NCBI RefSeq assembly: GCF_016545825.1
Contig: NC_052619.1
Span: 31,411,803 to 31,475,802 of the forward strand
DNA length: 64,000 bases
Origin: Eucalyptus grandis
Lineage: Eukaryota > Streptophyta > Magnoliopsida > Myrtales > Myrtaceae
Direction: 5' to 3'
Below, piece by piece: positions 10,751-22,848 of this stretch. Under the pieces are notes generated by a model. That model made no database searches and was not told the DNA's origin. It saw only the letters and a program-made list of their open reading frames with translations. The position numbers and the translations under genes are program-made. Each line of letters opens with the position of its first letter. Within the stretch, counting starts at the first letter, position 1.

Positions 10751-13700
10751 GTTTAAATCTCTAAATTTTCTTCAAATTCCATATAAATGTCCGTGTCTTT
10801 TTTTTTTTCCAGGTGAATCTGTTGTTGATTGTCCTTGCATTCATGGTCATTCTATTAAAAATTAACAAAGCTGCCCAATTGATGTTGAATTTTGGTGCAG
10901 CTTCACAATATTCGAGGTTGTTTATGTTTCTTTTTTTTTTTAATGCCAAATTAGTAAAATGACCGGGACATCTCGTCTCAAAAAATGTGAAGGCCTATGT
11001 TGGACTTTTGCTTCCTGGAACCTTTATGAAGTCAAATCACGAGGAAATAATTTTTCACAAATCCCTATTTCCGATATAGATGGCGACCAAAGCTAAGGAG
11101 GTAAGATTGTCCGTCCACGAAGAAAGGGCAAGTCTCTTAGAAATTTCCATGGATTTCTAGCAGATGGGAACACATGAAACATGACAACCTCATCTTGTTC
11201 TTTTTTTATTATTGATTTTTATTATTATTATGCATAGTAAACAGAGCCAAACATCTTTTTTATTCCCCTCCTCCTTTCCTTCTATATTTTGCCGAATCAC
11301 CCCGCTGAATTGGAGCCAACTAATATGCAAGCAAAGTTGAGGGCGAAGGAATGTGAGACAGCTCCGCAGGGATGACTTTGAGACGAGGACATCCAACCAA
11401 TTATTGGAGTCATCTAGAAGCTCGATCAGGGATTTGTTTTCCAAGAAAACATGAGAATGACAATAACATATTTCCCAACATCCCACCATGTTGGTGGGTA
11501 GTCATTACGAAGCATTTGTGTATTATATCACATTTTATATTGATTTATCACAAAATTAGGATTAAAATTTATGGAACAAAGGGCGGAGTTAGTAGGGGCA
11601 GATGAATGATGTTTTGAGTGATGTCAAAGGAAGTAAGGATAGATAAAAAGCATATGGAATGGATGTCATTGGATAAATGTTAATGCTAATGCATAATATA
11701 TTACGATCACACCATGCGTAAAGGGCGTGCCACCAATTAAGGATCAAGATTGAGATTGATGAAATTCACCACAAAGACTTAAAGGATGAACAACTTACCA
11801 ATAATAAAGAACTTCGGGATAGGAGAAACTCATCACAATGGTCTAAAGGACAAATCACCAGCTGTAAGTAAGGGCTTTTGGTCCATCACTGAAAATTAAT
11901 CCATTTTCTAGTAGAAAGTATGGGCTGTCCATATAATCTGTACAAGTTTGAGGGTGAAAAATGCCTTCAAGATAATTTCAACTTCAAAATTTTACAAAAA
12001 AAAAAAAAAAAAAATCGTGAGTACCCGCAATAAATAAATTAGAATTCTATTTTATATAAAGAATTGATTGAGAATAGATGCTCAAGAACTGTTGGTGATG
12101 TGTTGCGGAATCCACCCACACGCAGTGGAAGTTGTACTTGACGATATTTCTTTGACTCTAACGCAGAAGTTACTCTTTTTAGGAAAATTAAAACAAAAGC
12201 GTACGTTAATTTTTCTTAATTAGATATTGTCTTTTCTGTCATTTTTAAGTAGGTGATTGCATGGCAAAAGTTGCAATTTTGGGACCACATGCGCCGTCCA
12301 ATCTGCCATATATAGGAAAGAAATTGTACGTCAAAATTGACACAGGCGATTTCTCTCTTTTGGAGATATTATTATGTTATATGTGCATTGCCAGTTTATT
12401 TTAGCGAGGACCTAGAGTTTGATGATAACAATATAATTCGAAAACGACATATTCACGACATCACCATGCGTGTCTTTTCATCATCAATTAAAAGCGAATT
12501 GAATCACGTGATACTAAATAATCCAATTGTGCAGGTCCTTTGAAATGGCTTTCACACTCAATTGGTTTCAGCCAGGGGGAGACGAAATTGCCACAATAAT
12601 CATTGCATCATTAACAAGCCACGAAGCTAACATTAATAAAATGTATTTTCTTTGTTGGTATAAGGACACAAATGGTCGTCAAATTGTGATCCAATATGTA
12701 ACGTAGACCTTAAATTTTAGCTAATGTATAATGTGGTTCCCAAACTTTTAATTTGTTTAATGTAATTCTTGAACTTTCGGTATATGTTTAATTTAGTGTT
12801 CGAATGAAAATATTCAATATTGTCATTCCATTAATTCAAGATTATGGACAATATTAAATATTTTCATATAGCTTATAGACTGAATTGAACATATACCAAA
12901 AGTTCAAATACCACAATGAATAAAGTAAAAGTCTACAGACCATATTACACATTAAGCCAAAGTTCAAGAATCACATTGTTTATTGGGCCAAAATTCAAGG
13001 ATTATTTGTATCATTATCTCTTTTTCATTTGAATATAGTGTGGAGAAAATAACGCACAACATCAAGGTTGCAAGAATTTCTAGCTTAGAAATATCAAATG
13101 GTGATCTCAAATATATTAATAGATACAGCATAAAATTGTGGACTTAAGAGACAAGGTAGGACGAAATTTGGGGTTTGCTTTAGGGCTGAAATTTTGGCCC
13201 TATTTCATGGACCAAAACTCATATCGGGTCCTAAATTTAAGAATAGTCTAGGATTGGGGCAGAGTCCACGACTCGTGTAATTTGACTCATGTGTTTCAAT
13301 TAGAGGATGATTACCCCATTAGCTTTTTAATCAAATAGTGATATAGCATACTTTTACTAGGGGCAATGTTTTGTGGGGAGTGATTGGAGAGAGACCTATC
13401 TGAAACCCAATTGGATATGTCCTTTGATTTTATTAGGGAGTTTCTCACTCATTTTACGAGTGATGGTAGATTTAGGCCAATCGATCCATTAATTAGTGCA
13501 TTTAAGTGACGTGGCAGATTACAAGTGGACCATTACCACCATTTTATCAAAGTCGACAATATCACTTTTTTGTATACTAGTTGTAGACATGGTCTGCACT
13601 AACTTTTTAGACAAGGCTTAGCTTCCAATCTCTGATCAAATCAAATGTAGGGACGAACATCCATGATAAGGGATGACATCACGTTGATGTGTCGAACTAC

Positions 13701-13984
13701 TTACTGAGTGAGGCTAACCAACTTGCAGTCGTGCACGTTCTGAGTTTGGATTGAATATGATGTTGGACTTTATACATATTAGTTTTCAAGCTTATTCGTG
13801 TACAAGGATGATCTTGTTGTAATCTTGAAGAATTAGGGACCTTGTATATATATATTTTTCTTGGTTAATATATAATAACTTGTGGTAAAGGGGCATGTTT
13901 AAGTCGGATTTTTGAGCTCAGAGTATTACAAAGATGACCATGGAAGGCATAGAAGAAGACCAAATGACATGATATGGAGTATTC
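10751..13984. other. Gene-free interval: right part of inverted unit A' plus a foldback element
   Basis: 11.09-12.56 kb matches 14.6-16.3 and 34.4-36.1 kb on the other strand. 12.66-13.01 kb is a foldback repeat. From 13.86 kb unit A begins. No gene was recognised; the 99-codon minus-strand frame at 11190-11489 is not intact in its paralogues. Confidence 0.6.
12659..13012. repeat. Foldback MITE-like element
   Basis: The left arm (GACACAAATGGTCGTCAAATT) and the reverse complement of the right arm (ATACAAATAATCCTTGAATTT) are alignable for about 150 bp. The arms contain a repeated phrase like CTTGAACTTT. No transposase gene is present, and the boundaries are approximate. Confidence 0.55.
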
Positions 13985-14215
13985 GGGCTCCGTTTATTTC
14001 ATAAAAATAAATAATTTGAAAAATATTTTTCTAAAAATGATTGTTTGCATCTTTTACAAAAATGAATAAATAAAAAATATTTTTATTTTAACGAAAATGT
14101 TTAATTATAATTTTTTTGATAATGATCTATTGATTAATTATTTCAAACAATATATATGTTCATTTTAAGAAAAATATTTTTCAAATCATTTATTTTTCTC
14201 AAGACAAACAAAGCG
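13985..14215. mobile_element. Tourist-like MITE, relative of 3274-3517
   Basis: It starts GGGCTCCGTTTATTTC and ends in sequence whose reverse complement reads CGCTTTGTTTGTC. The subterminal AATAATTTGAAAAATATTTTT is shared with 3274-3517. The TSD has decayed. Confidence 0.6.
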
Positions 14216-17200
14216 TAGATTTTCTGAATCCATTCTAAAAAAGCACTGTGACGTATTAAAATTTTGGTGCACACAGTTTCCGAAGATGGAAAATATACAA
14301 TTTTTTTTTTTTTTTTTTTGGTGTCCTCTCTTTTCCTAAGCAAAGTTTTCGTCTTTTTTTTTTTTTTCCTCAACATTCAAGACACAAATGCAAGAGTCGG
14401 CCATGCAGAGAATCATAAATAGAAATATCCTAAAAATTCCATGAATCAGTTAAGCCCAGATTTTAACCAATGGAACTAACTTTGACTTGAAATTGTTCAC
14501 AAAAAATCAACAGGCAAACCTCTAGTTTACAAGCTAGAATTCTTTGACACGGTCTAATTAACTGCGCTAACCATGAGAGTTCAACAATAAATCACATAAT
14601 ACGCAAATGAATAGCATTGATTTTACGGCATGTCTTCAAGTCCATAAAAGAACGATGCTGCGTATCTTTTTCTCAACATGATATTCAAATAAGAAAAAGA
14701 CATTATTATTAAAGTGAACTTCATGGTTGAATATTGACGCAATTTCGATTATATTAATATCACGTGATTCCATTCGCTTTTGGTTGATGATGAAAAGACA
14801 CGGATGCATGTTGTCATCAAGAATTAGAAATACATACCTTTTAAAATTATTTTTGTACTAAAATAAATTGATGCTGTCCATATAAGATCTGTAACATGGA
14901 GTATAGTTTATATGTCAATGATGTTTGCTCTTATGTAATCCAGCATGTATAAGACACAGCAATCGAATTACTTAAAATGTAGGAGCAGCTACTTACCTTG
15001 CTATCTCCTCGTAATTTATTCATTGTAGTAACCACCCCCACCCCCCCCCAAAAAAAAAATATGGCAAACTGACGTCGCATGTGATCCAAAAATTGCAACT
15101 TATGTCTTGCAATAATCCACTTAAAATGACAGGAAATATTGTATCCAATGAAGAAAAATCAGCGCAGGCTTTTTTTTTTTTTTTTTTTTTTAATGTTTTT
15201 CCCTGAATAGAATAAATTATAATTACGTTAGATTCAAAATACAACTTTCCAGTAAAGAAATTAGGGAAAGACCAAAATGTCGATATTTGGTGGGACACGT
15301 GTCGTGGCTTACAGCATGAAAATGAAAATGTCAGTTGAACTCAATCGGTTCTACTGCAAAAATTGCTGGAAAGAGCTAAGCGGAAATACACGTGAGACCA
15401 TGAAAGTGAAATATATTCAACTTGAACTGGAGCTGAAACTATAGTTGTTGTTAATACGGCCACTGAAAATTTTGAGGTTGAGATCATCTTGAAGGCATTT
15501 TTCAACCTCAAACTTCTACAGAAAGGATTTTATGAAAAGCCCATGCTTTCTACTAGATGAGTGATGAGAGACAGTGATTTGAATTGGTCAATGGTACAAC
15601 TGCATTATCTCATAAATCTCTCATATATTGCGAGTTTACGTAACCATACAATAAGCATACAATACGTTCGAAGCCTAAATGTTTCACATTTAATTTGGCA
15701 TATAAAAGATCATAGGCTCGAACCCTAAATGATTTACATTAGCTCAAACCTTGACGGAGCATTTTTATTATTCTCTTTGAGGTGCATTGTCGTCTTCTTT
15801 TGGAACATCTCTTTTGAGTTATGTGGTGCCCCATTGGCTTAGTGATCAAGTGCCCGATTTATCTTTCATAAATTTACCAAATTTAAGTTACAAAATTTGA
15901 ATTATGTTATGAGTAAATTGCCGATTGTCCTCTGTTCTATGGCTTCCGGATGCTACTGTATCATGCAAAAAGAGTCACCGATTGCCAACATACAAGTAGT
16001 ATGAGGCTATGATAAATTCGTCAAATTTGAACCTTTGAATACATATATAAATAGTATTAGGTAGTTAAGTGTCAAATTGGACATCTCATAGTAGATATGG
16101 GACTACTATGTTTGTACCTATAGAAGAAATCAACGTTGATAGTTCCACTTCATCCTTTTAATTAATCAAACTGAAAAAATAAAACTAATACTCATTTGGT
16201 AATAAATAAAATATACAACGTGATAAATTACACAAATATTTCGTAATGACTACCCGCCAACGTGTTGGGATGTTGGGAAATATGTTGTCGGCACAATCGT
16301 GTTTGTTCTGAAAACAAATCCCTCGATGGAATAATATCACGAATCGTCTAGCGAATGCTACAACTTGGTCAGAAGCTACACATCGAATAAGACAACAACA
16401 TGACATTTTTTTTTAAGGCATGATATATTCTAAATAGTAATCGCCAGTCGATTTAGGTAACAACCCTTTTTAAGATTGGAAAATCCATGTCCAAATAAGG
16501 AAAGAAAGTTTCCATCCAAATAATACTATTTTAACCGACTGAAGAAATTTAGTATGTGGCTATACAATAATATCACCTGTTCCCACGTAACTCCTCATTG
16601 ATGAGGCAAGGAAAACGCAAGCATTTCATCATGGGCCTTTGAATTCATCAACCTTTTCTTTTCATCCTTCTGGTACCATTAAAAGATGAAATAACACTAA
16701 TTGTTTCGTTCTAGTACCTGAAAATAATATTTCAAATAGTGTTACTTAAATCGTGTACCCAATCAATTTTTTGTAGTCGGACCACTTTCATCTCCATAAG
16801 TTGAGTCTATGAAAATGATGTCCAAGCTGATCATATATTTCAGTTGTCCAAAATATACGACGATCTATCATTAAGAGGTGGAGAGCATTACCCTATGATA
16901 ACATCGATTATATATTTTCATTGTTTGTCAGTAAAATTTAACACGAAACAATTTGTCATTTGACAATGACGTGAAGCTATCTCAAGAATTAAGTCACTTG
17001 AGTAGCTACACATGAGACGTGTTGAACCCTAATTTTGCCATCCAATCCCACATGAGCATGGAATAAATGCAACAGGAGACACATTGCACCAGTGAGAGGC
17101 ATCCCTACAACTTTTTGGGGATAAATAATAAATTGTGTGATGTATACTTCTAGAATTATATTCGCCTAATTTAACTTTGGTCAAATATATGTATTATTCA

Positions 17201-17382
17201 TATATTTCGTATATATAAATATACGAGTAATTCATGTATAAATATATGTATTACTCATATTAGATAAATAATAAAAGCAAGGGGCAGATTAATTGAGGAA
17301 TCTACATATATAAATGTATGTATTACTCGTATTAGGATAATAATAAAAGCAAGAGAATTATTGAATAGATAGCTTGGGAAGT
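14216..17382. other. Gene-free duplicated noncoding sequence of unit A
   Basis: Colinear with 34.4-35.76 and 45.7-46.6 kb. It includes the ATCACGTGAT-centred block at 14759-14768 and short T/A tracts. No coding evidence. Confidence 0.6.
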
Positions 17383-17385
17383 TAA

Positions 17386-18482
17386 GGCCCTGTTTGGTAA
17401 CCATCCAAACAAGGCCAAATTATGATTCTTTGTTCCCGGAATTAGTTTCGGCCTAGAATTGCGTTTGATATATTTTTTGTTCCCCGGAACAGATTAGGAA
17501 CAGAATCAAGAATAAAAAATAAGTTGATTCTTGTTCCGGGAACGAATTTGAGAATCAAAATCAATAAATTTTCTTCTTCCCTTCACCATCTCATGACCGC
17601 CATCCACCACCGCCCGCCACCGTCCGCCATCCGCCACCGCCGTCCACCGCCACCGCCGCCACCGCCGCCGCCGCCGTCCGCCGCCGGTCCGGCGAGCTCG
17701 CGGAGGCTCGCCGGACTAGGGCGAGGTCCGGCGAGCTCGCCGAGGCAAGCCCGCCCACCGGCGAGCTCGCCGAAGGCTTGCCTGAGCCACCGGCGAGGCT
17801 CGGCCTCCCAGATTTGGCGAGGCCGAGCCTCGCCGGGGCGGGCCTCGCCGGGCCGAGCGAGGCCCGCCTCGCCGGGATCGGGCAGGGGCCGGGCGAGCCT
17901 CGCGACGCCCGGCCCACCGGTGGCCGAGTGAGGCTCGCCCGGCCCATCGGTGGCCCGGGCAGCCCCGCCCAACCCCGACGAGGTCGGCCCGGCCACCGGT
18001 GGGGCTCGGCCTCGCCAGATCGGCTCGGCCGAGCCTCGGCGAGGCTAGGCGAGCCTCGCCCGCCGCCGGCGAGGCTCGGCCGACGAGGGCCCGCCTCGCC
18101 GAGGGCCGGCGACGCTCCGGTGAGGTCGTCGGCCGAAGAAGAAGAAGAAGATGAGAAAAGAAAAGAAAAAGGAAAAAAAAAGAAAAAGAAAAGAAAAAAA
18201 AAAAAGGAAAATGAAAAGGAAAATGAAAAGAAAAAAATGAAAAAATGAAAAAAAAAAAAAGAAAACAAAGGAAAAAGTAAAAAAATTATTTAAAAATTAA
18301 AAGAAATTGATTTGGAACAGAATTAATGAACACGGTACCAAACACAATTCTATTCCAAAATCAGAAATTTTGGACAATTACCAAACGGCTTAAAATGCTT
18401 ATAATCGGTTCAGGAACAGGATAAAAAAGAATTAGTTCGATCGAATCGGCTCAGGGAACGAGAATCGTTACCAAATGCGCCC
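17386..18482. mobile_element. PIF/Harbinger-like element with a 0.55 kb GC-rich core
   Basis: TIRs GGCCCTGTTTGGTAAC (17386-17401) and the reverse complement GGGCGCATTTGGTAAC (18467-18482). TAA is duplicated at 17383-17385 and 18483-18485. Subterminal TTGTTCC/GGAACGA words recur. The core 17590-18140 is very GC-rich, first CCGCCA-type repeats and then nested GAGGCTCG/CGAGCCTC palindromes, ending in an AG-rich purine tract. Long open frames on both strands of the core come from base composition. Unit B has the empty site near 46.87 kb, where AAGTTGAAAGATCATTTAT continues without the element. Confidence 0.85.
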
Positions 18483-19057
18483 TAAGTAATCATCGAGGCT
18501 TCATATATTTAGCCAAAAAAAATATAAATATTTTCTTAAAAATAATCGTTAGTATTAGTTGAAATAATGAAATATTTAAAAAAATTATTATTGAAAATAT
18601 TTAAATATTTTTATGGACAGGAATTTTTTTTCGTTTATTAATTTTTGTAAGTGATATAAGTAATTATTTTTAAGAAAGTATTTTAAAAACATTCATTATT
18701 TATTTTCGCAAGATAATCGGATATATCATCGTTCAAAGTGATGAGTTCTCTGTTAATGAGTTTTATCTGGGTTGTATAAAAAAATTATAGCCGAAACACT
18801 AAAACTACTTAAAACATGTGAAACAGTTGAACAATTTTAATATCTCGTATATCCTGCGTAGATGATCTCATAGGCCTTATCATGTCATATTGATGCCACG
18901 TGTGGTACGAATTGAATAAAATGGGACGACTCATCATATAAAGCTACTTTTCGACCAAAAAAAAAAAAACAAATCATATTAAGCTACTTAACCTAGAAAA
19001 GAAGAGCATCTTAAGAGAACAAGCGGTACTAAGGAAATATCGAAGAAACAAGATGTA

Positions 19058-20057
19058 GGATCTATTTGATGATTGGCCAATTCTTAACTATTTTTATTCT
19101 TTTATTCTTCGAAACAAAAAATAGAACAAAAATCTGTTTAATAACGTTAACTAATTTTTTACTTTCGGGAATAAATTTAGAACAAAATTAGGAAGTAGAA
19201 AAAAAATTACTTTTAGTAGAAAAAAAGTTTTTTTTTGTTCCCGAGAACAATTCTAAAATCAAGTTATTTTTTTTCTCTTTTTTCTTTTATTATTTTTATT
19301 TTCTTCTTCTTTCTCCTCTAGTCGATCATTGGGCTCGACGATAGCCGACGACCAGCCAAAGACAAGGTCCACAACCTCGTTGACCCTTGGCGAGGCCGAC
19401 CTTGCAATGGTTGGGCAAGGGTCCCCCGAGCTGGCAAGGTCGTCGATTGGAGGAGGAAGAAAGAGAAGAGCAGGAAAAAAGAAAAAAATGGAAAAAATCA
19501 TAAAATTATTGGAAACTTAAAAGAAATTCTACGTCATAAAAAAAATTGAGGATCCTGTCAAATGCAATTCTATTCTTTTTCTAATTTGACATTATAAATT
19601 TTGTGCAGGTGTCAAACATGTTCAAATATTCAAAAACTCGTCTAGGAAATAGAATTATAAAAAACTATTTCGAGAAGAAATTGATAAGATCCTCAAATTT
19701 TTTGTGACGTAGAATATCTTTTAATTTTTAATAATTTTATGAGCTTTTTTTTTCCCTCTCTTCTTCTTACTCCTCTAGCCGATCGCCAAGCATCGGCAAT
19801 GGTTGATGATAGCTAGAGGAGGAAGAAGGAGAAAAAGAACAAAAAGAAAAGAAAATGGCTTGTTTAAAAAATTGTTATCGGGAGCAAAGAAATAATTTTT
19901 TATATTTTTATTTCTATTCCAAATCTATTTCATGGTCACTAATATATTCTTGAGAAAAAAAATTAATTGACACTATCAAACAGATTTCCGTTCTTTTTTT
20001 ATTCTAAGTAACAAAATAATAGAATTAGTGAAGAATTGGCTAGTTATCAAACAAGGC
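19058..20057. mobile_element. Palindromic (dimeric) MITE-like element
   Basis: The terminal repeat ATTGGCCAATTCTT (left) corresponds to the reverse complement CTAGCCAATTCTT (right). A second inverted pair is internal: 19498-19555 (AAATTATTGG...TTCTACGTCA) with 19680-19750. Each half carries a short GC-richer segment near a CTCTAG/CGATC word. This looks like two head-to-head copies. The TSD is unclear. Confidence 0.55.
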
Positions 20058-21528
20058 ATAATTGGACCATTGCATCAATAATGTCTGTCTAAAATTAGCC
20101 GGAAAGACTATATTGGTAAATAGTTAAAATGTTTAAGACTAAATTAACAAACTATCAAAAGGTTTATGACAAAATTATAAGGTTTAGAACTAAATTGATA
20201 TAATTGAAAGGTTTTGGACTGAATCAATTACCATACAGTATGTTTATGACTTTTTATACAATTTTCTCCATAATAGATCATTAACTCTAAAATAAAATTG
20301 ATATAAGACTCTCATTTAATGCAAGAGAGTAGTCAAATTTCCCAAAAGAGAGTTAAAAATTCTTATTTTCCTTTATGGGGATAGAAATTTATAACTTAAA
20401 TAACCCACTCTTAAACGAGCGTGAAATGTATATTTTATATCATCTGTGAAACGTCCATCTTATAATTTCTTTTTTTCGACAAATAGATTTATATGTACTG
20501 AAAATTAATTAAGAAAATGTTTCGATCCATGTTTCATAATCTTCAACTTTAAAATAACTATTTAAATACAAGTTCGAAAGGAACACAAAAATTGCTTAAA
20601 AAGGCAACTCCAAAATAAGATGGAGAAACCAGGTCGTTGTGGACTAGACTAAAAGTACATTAGATCCACGTATGGTTGTTCACACAAGCCACTACGTCAG
20701 ATTATTAACTGTCGTCTTCGACAAATTGTGACAAAAAGTACTTTTAGATTATTGGTGCAAGTTTAGGTCATTAGTGACATGACAAGATATTTGCAATATT
20801 AATGTCATACTGGGCAAAATTTAAGTTCTTGATAATTTTTCTCAAAGAGAAACGACTTCGCTTTGAACTAGACTAAAGTCACTTCAGATCCATGTCTACT
20901 CCGTTTGTCTACCATTGTCAATGGAAGCTGCCAAGCCAAATTTTTAATGGCTATTTTGAACATAGCCGTGACTGTATGTATTTTGGCTCAGCGGTACAAG
21001 TTAGGATATTAGTGAAAAAAAAAAAGTTTGTGGTATTGAATTCACATTAAGAAAAATTTAGGCCTTTTTTTTTTATCTAATTTTTCCCAAAAAAATAAGT
21101 TGGAGCATTTTCGTTTTTTCTTGACAGGTGCGTAATTTGTCCTCTTTGGTTGAGAGGCCGTTTTCCAGCTCAACGGCCGTTTTTCAACCTCTAAAAAGAA
21201 AAGCAACTTGTCCATGTGAATTCACATTACACTTCATAAACAGAGCATAATCGAAGGATATGCTTATTTTCTATGAACTGAGCGATTTTGAAGTAATCTA
21301 TTATCAGATACTAATCTACATCTGGGATTTGATTCACTTTGTTTAATTGTCTGTGCATCGTTAATTGGTGGCGATTTAACTACCTTGTTATGTGGCAAGT
21401 GTCCCTGGTCAGCTTTGAGTCATTTGATAAATCATCCGAAAAGACACCTCAGGTGGCATTCAGGAGAGTCTCTAAACGTCTCCGTTCCCACAATCCGAGA
21501 TCAAATCGAAAAATTTTGTTGATACACC

Positions 21529-21620
21529 TGTTTAAGGAATGATTTGGCAACCGCTACTTCTTTTTTTTTTTTAATGTTTATACACCTGTTTTAGGAATGG
21601 TTTGGCAACTGCTACTTCTT
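21529..21620 (+). repeat. Short tandem duplication
   Basis: Two adjacent copies of about 46 bp, each with TACACCTGTTT, AGGAATG, TTTGGCAAC and GCTACTTC followed by a T tract. Found only in unit A. Confidence 0.7.
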
Positions 21621-22566
21621 TTTTTATTTATATAAATTTAATCTGGCCCAGTTGTTTTTTATTTGGATTAAATCAACCCAATATCTTCTTCGCCTATCTG
21701 ACATAATATATCTTGGTAATGTAATTCTGACATGTACATTAATTTAAAAATCAAAGTGCGTGCGATATCTCTTCTCCAACCCATACAAAAATGTTATGTT
21801 GATACAGCGCAGAATGCAAGAACATTTCTTGGTATTTTTAATTTAAAACCATTTTAGGTTAAGACAAAATAAGACTTTTTTTTTTTTTTTTGGCGGGGGG
21901 TGGGGGGGTGTTGTTTGTTTGCAAGATTGGAAGTTGAAATGACACTTGGTAGATTGCTGAGTTACTTACTCATTAGTTGTTGGCTGTCAGGCCTCGTATT
22001 TTAGCGCAGTATGTTGTAATTAGCTCGTGGCAAGTGAAAGACTTTGTAAACAAGATTGTTGGGCGAAGTGATTAGGATTCAATCTCATATAGTTTGAAGT
22101 GTACGTGGACTTTTTAGTTCGAATTCCCTGGTTGTCCTTTAATCTCAAAAAATCTTAATTCGCCTATTAATTGGTTGGATTGTTTCAAGTGTAGGAATAA
22201 CTCCAACTTTATTCTAACTCGCAGTTGACATGTCACTATGAGCTTGTTCAAATTGAATAGCATTTGTGGCTCAAATAGAATATCTAACCGCATATGTGCA
22301 AAACTCTTATAATAAGGTCTAAGGAGATACCAACCCTTTTACACAAAAAAGACAAGAATTATTCATCTATATAAAGAAAGATTGTTATTTCCAATGCATT
22401 GTCTTTCTCATATCATGCAAAATCAATATATCCAACATGAGAATCTTGCTTCATTAAGGAGTTCCTTGAGACACCCGTTAACAAGAGCTTATAAAATATT
22501 AGCATAACTTAATATTTTTCGACTCATAAAATATTAGCACAACTAAATATCCCCGGTTTTTTTGTT

Positions 22567-22570
<4 letters not shown>

Positions 22571-22609
<39 letters not shown>

Positions 22610-22623
22610 GATTGTGTGTGTGT
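22571..22623 (+). repeat. (GA)n/(GT)n microsatellite upstream of bHLH copy A
   Basis: (GA) runs over 22571-22607, followed by a short GT run to 22623. It lies about 140-190 bp before the TATA box, within the promoter. Copy B has T and G tracts in the corresponding place. Confidence 0.9.
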
Positions 22624-22711
22624 GAAACTTGACAGGATGAAGAAGATAGAAGAGCCCTCTCTCTCTCCCATGTGAAAAGGAGCCAGCTCGCAAAGGGAGA
22701 CGAATAATTCG

Positions 22712-22766
22712 CACGTGCCAGGTCAGCTTCGTCGCCGAGAACGCGTGCGGGTGCTCGCGTATATAT
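22712..22766 (+). promoter_or_regulatory. Proximal promoter of bHLH copy A: G-box and TATA box
   Basis: CACGTG at 22712-22717 is a perfect G-box, the family's own target type. TATATAT at 22760-22766 sits about 30 bp before the block CCATTGCTCAA, which is conserved in copy B and probably marks the transcription start. Copy B keeps the flanking AGCCAGCTCGC block and a TATA box but not the G-box. Confidence 0.6.
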
Positions 22767-22848
22767 GAAAGCAACCGTCCCTTCAAGTCCGCCATTGCTC
22801 AACTAAGAAGCTTCGCTCCTCCCTCTTTCCTCTTTCCTTTCTCCACAG

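Larger units (their letters stand above)
70..12560 (-). repeat. Inverted partial copy A' of the same segmental duplication
   Basis: Blocks match unit A or B on the opposite strand and in reverse order: 70-260 with 20.29-20.46 kb; 660-720 with 18.84-18.90 kb; 765-800 with 46.95-46.98 kb; 1630-1670 with 17.07-17.11 and 46.53-46.57 kb; 11.09-11.56 with 35.70-36.08 kb; 11.88-11.99 with 15.46-15.58 kb; 12.42-12.53 with 14.75-14.86 kb. A later LINE (4882-10741) and MITEs interrupt it. It is cut by the window's left edge before reaching the position where its bHLH gene would be. Confidence 0.7.
18486..22559. other. Gene-free duplicated noncoding sequence of unit A with insertions
   Basis: Contains a degenerate Tourist-like repeat (about 18.52-18.72 kb), the palindromic element at 19.06-20.06 kb, phrase-type repeats (20.06-20.28 kb) and sequence colinear with 47.0-51.1 kb. 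No gene supported. Confidence 0.6.

Noticed and set aside
11190..11489. 99-codon minus-strand frame in a conserved segment
   Set aside because: The paralogous sequence at 35.7-36.0 kb does not keep the frame open, so conservation seems to be of DNA rather than protein.
17524..18268. Long overlapping open frames (135-225 codons) on both strands
   Set aside because: They lie in the GC-rich core of a MITE, run in several frames at once and encode only Pro/Arg/Gly/Ala-rich low complexity; stop codons are scarce because of base composition.
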